A DNA stretch of 64,000 nucleotides, taken from positions 61,353,312 through 61,417,311 of the forward strand of contig CM057826.1 of NCBI GenBank assembly GCA_030068075.1. The letters are read 5' to 3'. The translations under genes and the position numbers were made by a program. Numbering within the stretch: position 1 is the first letter of the stretch; each line of letters opens with the position of its first letter. Positions 44,500 through 54,040 of the stretch are shown piece by piece. The notes beneath the pieces were generated by a model that was given only the letters and a program-made list of their open reading frames with translations, did no database searches and was not told the origin of the DNA. The stretch comes from Paguma larvata. Lineage: Eukaryota > Chordata > Mammalia > Carnivora > Viverridae.

Positions 44500-44830
44500 G
44501 CCGTTTTAGACGCTGTTGCGGTGAACTTTGTGAACATAGTTTTTCATTTCCATCAAGTCATTTCCTTGGCGAGTTAAATTACTGGATAAAAAAAAAGCAC
44601 CATTTTTTTTTTTTACTTTTTATACATCTTGCCGCTACTTTTCAAAATATGCACTGTCCATTCACACCATTGGTCTCAGGGCTTAAGTGTGTCGGTTTTA
44701 CCACCTACTGACCGGCACTGGGAGTTACGATTTTCTCACTTATTCTACTTATTGAGTAGGTCTAAAACAGTGCCCCTTGCTTAACTCGGTACTTCTTTGC
44801 CCACCATATGGATAATTTCCCTCGTGTGTA
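44500..44830 (-). mobile_element. Old L1 ORF2 3'-region fragment
   Basis: Reads as the complement of the L1 ORF2 3' region: 'gttgcggtgaactttgtgaacatag', 'atttccttggcgagttaaattactgga', 'gcactgtccattcacaccattggtctcagg' and 'ctactgaccggcactgggagttac'. Strongly diverged. Confidence 0.6.
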
Positions 44831-45305
44831 TTATTTGCTGACGCTGTTACCCCTGTGTCTCAGTCCAGTAGTCTTTTCCCGGCTCCTTTAAAAGATGGCT
44901 TGAATCTGAGCACCCGTGGTGTGGTCAGAGGTGATGAAAAAGGCCCCACGCCGATTAGCGGCATTTAGCTGGGCTGATGCTATCAGCCTGGGCTCCGAGT
45001 GTGGTGGTCTGCATCTCTCGGGCCGCGTTCCCTGGCCAAAAACACGTCCCCGGTTCTTGCAGCTGCCCGCAGTTTCTGGAACAAGAGCCCCTGAGTCTAC
45101 CGCATGGCATCTCGCCCCGACTCTTTGCAGCTTCTGTGTAGGAATCCGAGCCACAGGCTGCACCTACCACAGCAGGCCAGTGCTCCCAGTAGGCCGAGAA
45201 CACCTAGCTCGGGGGGATGATCTCTGCCACACACCGGGGTAACCGAGGAATCCAGCCAGGGCGGATGCGGGCCCCACCGCCTCCACGCGAGGGTGATAAA
45301 CACAT
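44831..45305. other. Unassigned, moderately CpG-rich stretch
   Basis: Frames of 82-108 codons on both strands (44888-45303) resemble no known protein. No repeat is recognised. Confidence 0.35.
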
Positions 45306-45309
45306 AGAC

Positions 45310-45530
45310 CGAGCATTAGGGGATCTCAGGTCTGAGTTTAGCTCCCGCATCCACTGGCTGGGTGACCAAGAAGCCTCTCTAACCTCAGTTTCCTCATCTC
45401 TGAAGGGAACATAATACAACTTACAGCGCGGGGGTCTCAGTAGGGAAAGGGCAGAGACTTGGGAGGTAGACGGTCTTGGGTTCAGGTCCCAGCTTGCGTC
45501 TTTGGGCGAATCCGAAGCTCGGTTTTTACA
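45310..45530 (-). mobile_element. Two MIR fragments, head to tail
   Basis: 45310-45440 has 'tctgagtttagctcccgcatccactggctgggtgacc' and 'cctcagtttcctcatctctgaaggg'. 45446-45530 restarts with 'ggtagacggtcttgggttcaggtcccagcttgcgtctttgggcg'. Confidence 0.75.
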
Positions 45531-46169
45531 TCGGGAAAAGGGGGAGGTGGTCTTCGGCCCCTCGGACCCTGAGACAGACTCGATGGCACAGTACATAGTG
45601 TTCTGCGTGCTGCCTAGTTCACAGGTGAGGGATGGACGTGAGCTCCTGTTCCTGCCTCTTCAATCGAGGCAAATTCTGTGAGAGCGAATTGATGACATTT
45701 TAAGTTGCATCCATTTTAAGCATTGACTACAACAAACAGACCCAGAGGGCCTGCTGGGGGCCGACTTTCCCCTCAATAATTCAGTGACGAAGCTTGCAGC
45801 TCGTCTGTGCCCTTTGCCCGGGACTAGGAAAGGTTTAGGAGAAAAATTCAACACGGGTCCTGCCCTCGAGCAGCTGCCAGTTAAGGCAGCTCAAATGTCC
45901 AGCCGACAGCTGGGAGCCACGATGCTTCTGGGTTGCATAAAAAGCAGCCAGAGAGATTGTTTAGAAGAAGAAGAAGAAAAAAAAAAAAAGCCTAGATCCC
46001 CAGTGATTTTGGCTCTGTAGGGCCTGGATCCCAGGATGCTACATTTCTAGCAATGACTCCCACCCCCTCCAAGGTGCTTTCAAAGCAGGTTGCCTTGAGA
46101 AAGTGTTTTAAGGTGGAAGGGAACACTTTTTCTCCCCAGTCATTCCAGCAAATATGAGTGGACTGTCTG

Positions 46170-46170
<1 letters not shown>
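45531..46170. other. Unassigned stretch with a GAA/poly-A tract
   Basis: A (GAA)n run passing into poly-A lies at 45963-45989. Otherwise unrecognised. Confidence 0.4.

Positions 46171-46219
<49 letters not shown>
46171..46219. repeat. (CA)n microsatellite, 24 uninterrupted units
   Basis: A perfect CA array. It creates the Cys-Val-rich part of a 198-codon minus frame (46108-46704), which is therefore spurious. Confidence 0.99.
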
Positions 46220-46221
<2 letters not shown>

Positions 46222-46342
46222 GGCTAAGGCTGGGGACCAAGCGGTGACCAGGCAGACCCGGCCAAGGGCTTTCAGCCTCCGCCAGGAATGGGGGAGAGGA
46301 GTTCGCCTGGAAGATGCTGATTCCTGGGGCGCGTGCTCGCTC

Positions 46343-46437
46343 AGCTGAACCAGAATCTCAGGAGGTGGGCCCCGTGGCCGGGCGCGTGAGAAACCTCCTC
46401 CGGTGGATTTTCTGAACACTGCAGCTTGAGAAGCACC
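46343..46437 (+). mobile_element. MER5-like hAT fragment
   Basis: 'gaaccagaatctcaggaggtgggccccgtgg' and the terminus 'gcagcttgagaagcacc' fit the 3' half of MER5. Confidence 0.6.
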
Positions 46438-46925
46438 CTCCTGGGTCATCGTGCAAGCCCTGCCCTCCTGGCGCACCGCTGGCAGCTGAGGGGAGCAGGC
46501 ACAGTATTTACTAGAATGTGTCAGGACAGCGCACCTGTGAGAGCCATCTCCCCATGGCCCAGCCTGGGCCAGAGTCAGGAGGGCCACCAGGAGGGACGGA
46601 CGCTTTCGCCGAGCCCTGTCCGGGATGGCTTTATCAGGGAGGAGGAATCTTTTGAGGGGCCAGCGGTAAACAGACGTGACACCTGTAGAGAGACAAAAAG
46701 ACACTAGGGACTCCCGGACATCGTCTCCACAGATCGCAGGGGGACGAAGCTGTGGGTGGAGTGAAGGAAACGACTATCTAGTTCTTCTCTCTGCGGAAGC
46801 CCGAACTCCGCTCCCATGATGAATATGGGACAAAGAGCTTCCTCGCAATTCTCTGAACGTTCTCCGAGAAAAGATAATCTCTTCATGATGTCTGTCATTT
46901 GTTTGACTCACTTGTGCAGACTCTC
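46438..46925. other. Unassigned non-coding stretch
   Basis: No recognised gene or repeat. Confidence 0.4.
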
Positions 46926-46929
46926 TCCT

Positions 46930-47445
46930 ACATGCTGGGCCCTTTTACCCAGAGTATCTCCTGTAATCCCGGAAGGCATACACCGTGGTCTCCATTTTAG
47001 GAACGGGGAAATTGAGGCCTGCCACCAGAGTGTGGTTGTCAGGGGCCTGGAGCCTGGAGCAGTCGGCTGGGTTCATTTCCCGGCCTCACTACTTACCAGC
47101 GGGGTGCCTGTGAACAGGTCACTGACCTCTCTGTGCCTCAGTTTCCTCATCTGCGAAGTGGGAAGGACAGTCGTAGCTACCACCTCGATTGTGAAGAGGA
47201 CTGAGTTAATGTATTTGGGTCAATGGATTTGAGTGGCTTCGAATGGTGCGGGGCGGACGGCGAGTTCTGTGTAAGTATGAGCTGTCGTGACCAAGAATAT
47301 CTGTAAGCCCCAGAACAACCCCGGGAGGTAGCTTGTTTGGTTTCCTCTCTGCAGATCAGGAGGCTGGAGAGGTGAGGTATTTGCCCCAGGTCACACACCT
47401 GGCAAACGGTAAGGCCAGGAGCACCTGACCCCAAACCCCCCATGT
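46930..47445. mobile_element. Cluster of three MIR fragments (+, -, +)
   Basis: 46930-47030 is plus ('tacatgctgggcccttttacc', 'ccattttaggaacggggaaattgagg'). 47045-47235 is minus ('gggttcatttcccggcctcactacttaccagc', 'tgtgcctcagtttcctcatctgcgaagtgggaagg'). 47300-47445 is plus ('gaggctggagaggtgaggtatttgccccaggtcacacac'). Confidence 0.85.
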
Positions 47446-47479
47446 CCTCTCCTGAAGCACCACCCCCCGCATTGCTACA

Positions 47480-47870
47480 AAGACAGCCGCTCAGGAGAGG
47501 GTGTCCGCGCAGGGGTGGGCGCTAGGACCTCACGCTGCCCTTTACGGGAGGCGTGACCCCAGCTCACGAACTTCACCGTTCACCTGCCGGGGCGCCCTCC
47601 CTGCCCGGATGTGTTATACTCTGACTTACGTGGAAGGGTCGCGTGAGGACTGAGTCGCTACACACTTGCGGCTTTGAAGCCGTGTTGGCCCACGGAAAGC
47701 ACGAAGCGTGAGCTACTGCCGGGCCACTTGCTCCCTCCGGAACCCCGTCGCCGGGTGCGCCGCCAGAAGTTCAGAGATTAGGCAAGTAACGTGTCATGTC
47801 TGGGGCCACGCCCCCTCGTTAAACACGCCTCCGGCAAAATATAGATGAACGTCACACTCGTGAGGCTGAG
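47480..47870. promoter_or_regulatory. Orphan CpG island
   Basis: Hand count gives about 36 CpGs in about 390 bp of about 60% GC, an observed/expected near 1, the highest in the window and unlike the decayed repeats around it. Words include GGGGCGCC, a string of CGs at 47746-47762, and ACGTCAC (CRE-like) at about 47850-47856. It contains no repeat I recognise and no clear exon. This is the strongest promoter/CpG-island candidate here. Confidence 0.55.
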
Positions 47871-48775
47871 GGTTAGCCACCTAAGGTAGGGGCGGGTACA
47901 CTTCTCAGAAAACGGCCACGTAGGAAATACTCCAGGTTTTAACGGCCCGGGGTGTCAGTCACCATGGTCAAGGTTGCTAACCCCCAGCTTATTTGGCTAC
48001 AAAACCACTTTCCATCTCCACTCCCCAGATCCACTTTGAGGATCGGCGAGTACCGTGGCCTGGTTCCATCATTAGTCTCTCCCTGCCTCCAATCAGAAGC
48101 TCGAGCAAGCTCTTCTCTCTGTTTATGCTTAGCAGAAACCCAGAAAACAAATGCCTTTTCAACACTACCCACAGTTCATCTGGCAAAGCAAAATCTTTCC
48201 CAAATAAGAGAGAAGGAATTATAAAAGGTGCCTCGGGGAATGTTACCCCGCCGGCCCGGGGCAGAAGGCCACGGAGCCTGGCGGCCGGGTTGTAAGGAAA
48301 CTGTATCATTTCCATCGTGTCTTCAAAGATGTTGAAAATAGCTATGAACTCCCATGGTACTTCCCGAGGGTTCTGCGGGTTCGGCTCCTGTGCCAGGGAT
48401 TTATATTTTAAGGAAAATTGACTGATAGACCAGCTTTGCCCTGCAAGCCCCAGGGGAAAAAATCAGTTGATCCGTGCATTGTGGTCACAAATCTTCCGGC
48501 CGTAACATGTCATATATCCTGAGATGTACACGGCGTAATCGTCAGGACGCGGTGTTCCAGCAGTTCTGTCTCCTCTCAGGATCTTCCCGCGTCGAAGGAA
48601 CCCTCATCTTGTTTCCGAGATGTGACGGCGGTCGTGCCTCCAAAGCTCGGGGAGATTCACAGAGGCTGAACACTATCTAGGCAGAAACCAAGGCTGAAAA
48701 GGAGGGGGGGGTGGCAAGACTGAATCCAGGCCTTGGAACAAAGTTGCTGCTTTGAAGAAAGTCAACAAGAACGCA
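47871..48775. other. Unassigned non-coding stretch
   Basis: Frames of 77-108 codons on both strands at 47939-48315 match no known protein. CpG density remains above average to about 48.3 kb and again at 48.52-48.65 kb. Confidence 0.35.
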
Positions 48776-48795
48776 GCGCGCGCACGCGCGCGCGC

Positions 48796-48827
<32 letters not shown>
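48776..48827. repeat. (GC)n-(GT)n alternating purine/pyrimidine tract
   Basis: 52 bp of strictly alternating purine and pyrimidine: GC-rich half 48776-48798 (one A in place of G), then GT units to 48827. A classical Z-DNA-prone sequence. Confidence 0.97.
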
Positions 48828-48828
<1 letters not shown>

Positions 48829-48900
48829 TGTGTGTGTCCTTTTCGGCGTGTGCACACAGCCTGTTAGAGGCGTGTGGTGCTGTCTTCAAGATCCTGTTGG

Positions 48901-49112
48901 GGGGCGCCTGGGTGGCTCAGTCGGTTAAGCGGCCGACTTCAGCTCAGGTCGTGATCTCACAGTCTGTGAGTTCGAGCCCCGCGTCGGGCTCTGTGCTGAC
49001 AGCTCGGAGCCTGAAGCCTGCTTCAGATTCGGTGTCTCCTTCTCTCTCTGCCCTCCTCCTGCTCATGCTCTGTCTCTATGTCTCAAGAATAAATAAACAT
49101 TAAAAAAAAAAA
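48901..49112 (+). mobile_element. Young CAN-SINE with perfect 13-bp TSD
   Basis: AAGATCCTGTTGG is identical at 48888-48900 and 49113-49125. The copy keeps an intact pol III A box (TGGCTCAGTCGG, 48913-48924) and B box (GTTCGAGCC, 48970-48978) and a pure 13-A tail end. Close to the felid consensus throughout. Confidence 0.98.
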
Positions 49113-49159
49113 AAGATCCTGTTGGTAAATCAAAGGAAGAACCTTGTTTGACCAGACGA

Positions 49160-49315
49160 ACGCAGCCTTGAACTCAGCCCCACTTCTACAGACGGTGCGA
49201 CCTTGGGCCTCCGTCTCCATGTCTAGGCGATCCTGGTAATACTCTCTTTCTCTGCAGGTTGCTGTGAAGATTAAATGGCCAGTTGCTTGTGGAAGTTCTT
49301 AGCATGGGCCCTCGC
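49160..49315 (-). mobile_element. MIR fragment
   Basis: 'cttgaactcagccccacttctacagacggtgcgaccttgggcc' and 'gcaggttgctgtgaagattaaatgg' fit MIR minus. Confidence 0.75.
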
Positions 49316-49329
49316 TCATTTTAGTCCCT

Positions 49330-49710
49330 TTCATTTTGTAGGTTCAGGACCTACGAAGTGCTAGGCCCTCCACCAGACCCGGGGCCTTGGGGATGAGCGG
49401 CACAGAAACGGCCCCTGACTTTACAAAATTTGCAGTGTCATGAAAGAGCGATATAAAAAAAATCACAAATTGCGAGAAATGCAAAGGCGGCTTTCACAAA
49501 CAGAGTACAAGGAGAGAAGGTCAGAGAGGAGCTGATCCAGGCGGGGGCTCCGGAAGCCTCTCCGGTGAAGTGGAGGCTCCCCCCGCATCTGAAGGGTCAG
49601 CGGAAACTAAACATGGAAGGTGGCGATGAACAGCTGCCCAGTCAAGGGAACAGCGGGTGCCTAGGTTGTGGGTCAGGAAGCTGCTGGAATGTTCCAGAAC
49701 CTGAAAAAGG
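49330..49710 (-). mobile_element. L2 fragment
   Basis: L2 minus order: 'ctacgaagtgctaggccctccaccagacccggggccttggggatgag', 'ggtcagagaggagctgatccagg', 'agggtcagcggaaactaaacatgg'. Confidence 0.7.
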
Positions 49711-50099
49711 CTATATAGCTGTAGAGCTTTCTCCAAAGGAGTGAACAACTTGTTTCCACTCCTTAGCCCGTGGTCAGTGCTCAAGCGAACGTTAGTTTTC
49801 CTCCTGGTGTAACACGGAATAACTCTCAGTTGTAACCTCGGAATAATTCATGCCCGTTGCCACTAAAATCAACAGCACCAGCTTCATAAAGGCCCGGGAC
49901 GAACTCGAAAAGTCAGCTCAGCTCTCGCGAACGTGGCTGAGTCTGTGCTAAGGCGGCTCGGGCCCTGGTCTCCTCCACGCAGCACCCCCGGCTCCCCTCT
50001 GTCCCCCAGCAGGACGGGGCACTCCTCTCCTCACCCGCGAGCCTGTTTTCACCCCCTACTTCCGCCGGCCTCCCCTGCCTCCAACCTATCGTCTAACAC
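49711..50099. other. Unassigned non-coding stretch
   Basis: No recognised gene or repeat. C-rich towards the end. Confidence 0.4.
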
Positions 50100-50240
50100 C
50101 TAACTCCAGACACCTTCTCTTTCCACCTTCCCTGGCCTGTCCCCGGTTTCTTCCCATCTCTACCCGGCAAACTCATCTCTCGGGTTCCAGGTCCGACGTC
50201 ACCTCAAGAGGGCTCCCCTTGGCCATCCCAGCTCTTAGAG
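50100..50240 (+). mobile_element. L2 fragment
   Basis: 'gcaaactcatctctcgggttccaggtccgacgtcacctcaagagggctccccttgg' fits the L2 3' region. It stops where the MaLR LTR begins, so the LTR probably inserted into it. Confidence 0.65.
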
Positions 50241-50245
50241 ACTGC

Positions 50246-50556
50246 GTGTCTGTGTCCCCCCCGAGGTGCAATGCTATGGTACTGGGAGGTGGGGCCTTTG
50301 GGGGGTGAGTAGGTGATGCGGGTACAGTTCTCCACGACGGGATCAGCTGTTTCGCAACACACAGCCCCTCCGGCCTTGTGAGGACTCCGCAAGAGGCCGT
50401 CCATCCGCAGCCGGGCCCAGGGCTCGCACCAGAACCCAAACACGCTGGCTCCCCGATCTCAGACTTCGGTCTCCAGAACTGCAGGACACAACGGCATGTG
50501 GCTGAAGCCACCCAGGCAGTGGGGTTCTGTTACAGCAGCGGAACTGACTGAGACGG
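50246..50556 (+). mobile_element. MaLR-type solo LTR (MST/MLT1A-like), internally shortened
   Basis: Runs in consensus order: 'gtctgtgtccccccc', 'actgggaggtggggcctttggggggtgag', 'ccttgtgaggactccgcaagaggccgtcc', 'ctcgcaccagaacccaaacacgctggc', 'gatctcagacttcggtctccagaactgcaggaca', 'ctgaagccacccaggcagtggggttctgttacagcagcggaactgactgagacgg'. The polyadenylation signal region is lost. Same family group as 1088-1636, opposite orientation. Confidence 0.85.
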
Positions 50557-51289
50557 CAGCTCAATTAGGGCTCCCCCTTTCACTCTCTCCAAAAGTGCTG
50601 CCTCGTTTTCCTGGTAGATGGCGTCACAATTGAGCTGAGCAGTAGGCCACCCCACTGGTTTCCCAAGAACGGCTCGGTGGCATTCACACAAAGGCCACCT
50701 TCTCCGGTTGAGGGAGAAGCGTTTTGCCTGACTCATTCCTTCAGGAGCGATGGAAGAGACACAGCGCTCCCTCCCCGGAAATGTCGGGGGCCTCTGATCG
50801 AAAGCATTCTCTAAAAAAATAATATGCACGTGCTGGACTCGCTTTTGCTTCCGGTTCCGCCGCTATCTCACGCTTGCTCAGGGCCCCGTTGAAACCTTCT
50901 GGGCAGATAGAGGCCTTCCGCTGATGTGGCGGAGTTTGTAATAAAGGACCTTCTTTGCCGGAGGCAGAGCTCAGGCCTGACCTTTCCCCAAAACACGGCC
51001 CAGGAAGGGCTAGCGTCGGGGAAACTTCACGCCAAATCTCAAGCACCCCAAAAAATTCTCTTTGCTTTCCCTGAGGGCGTCTTATCCCTAAGGCTCTTTC
51101 TTACATCTTCAAGAAGATTCTACCAGACACATTTCCATCAAGGAAGCTTGCTTTCTTTGACTCTGCTGCTCCCTTTGGCTAAAACACAGGAACGTGTGGA
51201 AGAATTTTCCTCCTTCTTTTAAGCTTCAGCCCCGAATTCCCCACGGATGTAACGAGGAACACCAGCTCCCGTCACCATCATTCCATCAT
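50557..51289. other. Unassigned non-coding stretch
   Basis: Frames near 100 codons on both strands resemble nothing known. No repeat is recognised. Confidence 0.4.
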
Positions 51290-51890
51290 TCCATTGTTTG
51301 TATTTACTGAGCCACTACTATGTGCTAGGCCTCAGGGAGAAGAGGAAGAGGAAGAAAGAATGCGGCCCCCACCTCCCAGAGCTCCCCTCCTGGTGGAGGA
51401 GACAGGTAATACAAATGACAGTCCTGATCCAGTAGGACAAGCGCAGTGACGGAGAGACACACTGCATGCGATGGAGCCCCAAAGGAAGGAGGGACTCATT
51501 CTGCTCCTGGGGTTGGGGAGACTTCCCAAGGGGGAAGCTGCGAAGCTGAACCCCGAAGGCTACGCATCAGATGGAGAGAAGAAATGTACTCCAGACACAG
51601 AGGACAGCATTCAGGGGTCAGGTCCAGACAAGGTCAGAAGTCCCAGAAGGTCGCACAGTGGGCACGTGGCCAACAGCAGGGGAGACGAGCCTAGGAACAG
51701 TAGGTCCACACTGAGTTGAGCCGCACGCCTTGTGAAAGTGTTTGGAGTTCCTCTACAGGCAGAGGGGTCATGGGCGGCTTGTAAAGAGCAGACGGTTGTT
51801 CTGGAAAGATCGACGTCTCTGAGACAGGGCTTAAAGGAGGGGTGTCAAAGAGGAAGAGGTTGAAATTGCCTGACCGTCTTAGGACACCGC
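51290..51890 (-). mobile_element. L2 fragment
   Basis: Opens with 'gtttgtatttactgagccactactatgtgctaggcctcagggag' (complement of the L2 3' end), then 'ccacctcccagagctcccctcctggtggaggagacag', and towards the end 'gttctggaaagatcg'. Diverged. Confidence 0.7.
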
Positions 51891-52306
51891 GATGGTTAAT
51901 GTTTTGTGTCAACTTGGCCGGGCCACGGGGCCCAGATATCCCGTCAAACGTTTTTCTGGATGTTTCTGCCAGGGTGTGTGTTGGATGAGATTAACATTCA
52001 AATAGGTGGACTTTGAGTAAAGTAGATTATCTCCCATAATCTGGGAGGGCTTTGTCTAATCATTTGAAGACCTGAACGGAACAAACACTGACCTCCCCTG
52101 AGCAAGAGCGGATTCTGCCCACAGATGGCCTTCAGACGCGATCGGCAATGGCAACGTTAGTTATTTCCTGCATCTCCAGTCATTTCCTGCAGATTTTGGA
52201 CTTGCCGGACCTCCGTAACCCCATGAGCCAATTCCTTAAAATGCATACATCCGTACATGTCCCCTAATCTATCGGTTCCCTTTCTCGGGGAGCCTGACTC
52301 ATGCAG
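51891..52306 (+). mobile_element. LTR-like eutherian repeat
   Basis: Begins 'gatggttaatgttttgtgtcaacttggccgggccacggggcccagatat', continues 'ggatgagattaacattcaaataggtggactttgagtaaagtagatt', has 'ccatgagccaattccttaaaatgcat' and ends 'tatcggttccctttctcggggagcctgactcatgca'. The ordered match to a common placental repeat is strong, but I cannot fix its class name. Confidence 0.7.
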
Positions 52307-52840
52307 TCACATTCTTTCCAAATATACTTCAAACAACGCCTGTGGCTCGGGGAGATGTGTGGAATGGAATTTCTACCCATTGCTATTTTCTCCTCCACCC
52401 CACGAGAGTATCGAGGCTGAGCCTTGATTGTTTTTCTCTGCCTCCAAGACTTAATACAGGCCTGGCTCAAAGCGAGCTCTTACGAACTTTTTAGAAACCG
52501 TAACCCCATGACGAAATGACAGTGTTTTCCAAAGCGTGGCGCCTTCCGCTGGTGGTGAGGTGATTTGGGGGGCGCACGCCTTTCAACAGTTCTGTGTGAG
52601 AGAGGGTCTCTCACCCAACACCCCCTTGCCCAAACTCTCCATGTCCTCCATCGTGTTGGTTGAGGTCCAGCCTGCTGCCTCGGCCCGCTGCCCTCTCCCG
52701 CTCGGCCCCAAGCCCTCTCTCCTGCTCCCCGCTTTACAGGGCCACTTGGCTCCCGGCTGCCTGGCCTCAGCTCCCACCTGCTCCCAAAGCCAGTTAACAT
52801 CCACCGCTGCCTCTTCCTCCCCAGAGCGGGCTTGTCTCAC
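52307..52840. other. Unassigned non-coding stretch
   Basis: Becomes GC-rich from about 52.6 kb. Frames of 179 (52536-53075 plus) and 106 (52480-52800 minus) codons overlap on opposite strands with no family resemblance. Confidence 0.35.
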
Positions 52841-53340
52841 CTACGACCCCCAAACGCCCATGACGATGTTATCCCCACCCGGGGCAGAGCTGGCCGCAGA
52901 CGAATCATGTCCCCGCCCCTCAAGCAGAGGCTGCAGAGGCAGCAGCGGGCGGGAGAGTCGGGTCGGGTTTGTCTCCACTGCACGGCGGTCTTCTGTGGGA
53001 CAAGCTGGCTTCAGCACGTGCTGCCCGGCTGTCGCCCCCATCTCCCCACTATGTGTGGCAGGGGACATCGGCTGAGTGCCAAGGAGGCTCGTGGCCTCCA
53101 CGGATCCCCGTGCGTGGACATCAGTAGCCCCACTTTGCGGATGAGGAAATTCGGCCCTGAAAGGCGGGCCTGCATCCGCATCCGGGAGTCCTGCCCTGCG
53201 ACTGATCCACGGCCGGCCCCGCCTCCGCCCCTGCCTGCCCCTGGGACAGACTTCACCAGGCCATCGCAGCGCTTTCCTAACCTCGGCTGCAAAGCTTGCA
53301 GCTGGATCGAACGGTGCAGATAAGAAGAGGGGAAGAGCCG
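52841..53340. promoter_or_regulatory. CpG-island-like patch
   Basis: Hand count gives about 35 CpGs in about 480 bp of about 63% GC, observed/expected near 0.75. A MIR shred ('cactttgcggatgaggaaattcggccctgaaagg', 53132-53166) lies inside it, so part of the CpG richness is on repeat-derived DNA. Frames of 163-190 codons on both strands pass through the MIR and are rejected as coding. Confidence 0.4.
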
Positions 53341-53845
53341 ACGTCAGAGGGAGGGGCATCGGGTGCCCTGAGCTTCCAGCGGCCACGGGAAGAAGGGCTC
53401 CAAGGACAGCCAAAGGTCACCCAGCACCTAGGAGCAGGCAAGGGGCAGGGGCGCTCTCAGGTGGGTACAGCTCATCAGTGTTGTCACTGCCCCGCCAGGT
53501 TCCAGCCCGCCTGGCCACTCTCACCTCCGGTAGCGCACACCGGTCCCTCTTTATCTGTCAGTGTCTGCTGGGGGACCCCCGCACGTCACTCTGCAAGCCG
53601 GGGCCACCCCGCCAGCGTCCGTACCTTGTCGGCGTTCATTCTTCTGTCCCCCACCACTTGCCTCTCCTCCACCTGATACCACCAGCCCTCTTGGACATCA
53701 GACTTCCAAAACGCAGCTTAAGCCACCTCGTCGGCCACTCGCCATCCCTCCGCCCCGCCCCGTGCCTACCCACCCAGCTGGGTCAGGAGGTCGCGGTCTA
53801 AGGGGGGGAGGGTCTCCCATTGCCGAGCCCGCCAGGAAGGCTGGC
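53341..53845. other. Unassigned GC-rich stretch
   Basis: Overlapping frames of 107-126 codons exist because stops are rare. No product or repeat is recognised. Confidence 0.35.
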
Positions 53846-54040
53846 ACAATGGAAGAACGTCTTAGTTCAAGTCTAATATATGCAAATTGTAATCTAATCT
53901 CATCATCTCGTAGTTTGTAGAGCATGACAAGAGGGAGAGAACAATGATAATTGTAATTAATTATGAGGGAAATTGAAGAGGTTTTTGAATATGGAGTTCT
54001 GCTGATATTCTGAAGGCAGCTTTTCTGAGATTCATCACAT
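53846..54040. promoter_or_regulatory. AT-rich block with POU/homeodomain words, possible conserved enhancer
   Basis: An abrupt AT-rich island in a GC-rich region. It holds an octamer ATGCAAAT-type word (53879-53886 region), TAATCTAATC (53890-53899), TAATTAATTA (53955-53966 region) and ATTTAAATGC near its end. No repeat family is recognised. This composition is typical of conserved non-coding developmental enhancers, but conservation cannot be tested here. Confidence 0.35.

Noticed and set aside
46108..46704. 198-codon minus-strand frame
   Set aside because: Part of it is the translated (CA)n microsatellite (Cys-Val repeat); the rest has no family resemblance.
48913..48978. tRNA gene suggested by intact A and B boxes
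   Set aside because: The boxes belong to a tRNA-Lys-derived SINE; the rest of the cloverleaf is not conserved and the SINE body and tail follow.
52841..53413. 190-codon minus-strand open frame and 163/179-codon plus frames over the same DNA
   Set aside because: They lie in a GC-rich CpG patch where stops are rare, run on both strands at once, include a MIR-derived segment and resemble no known protein.
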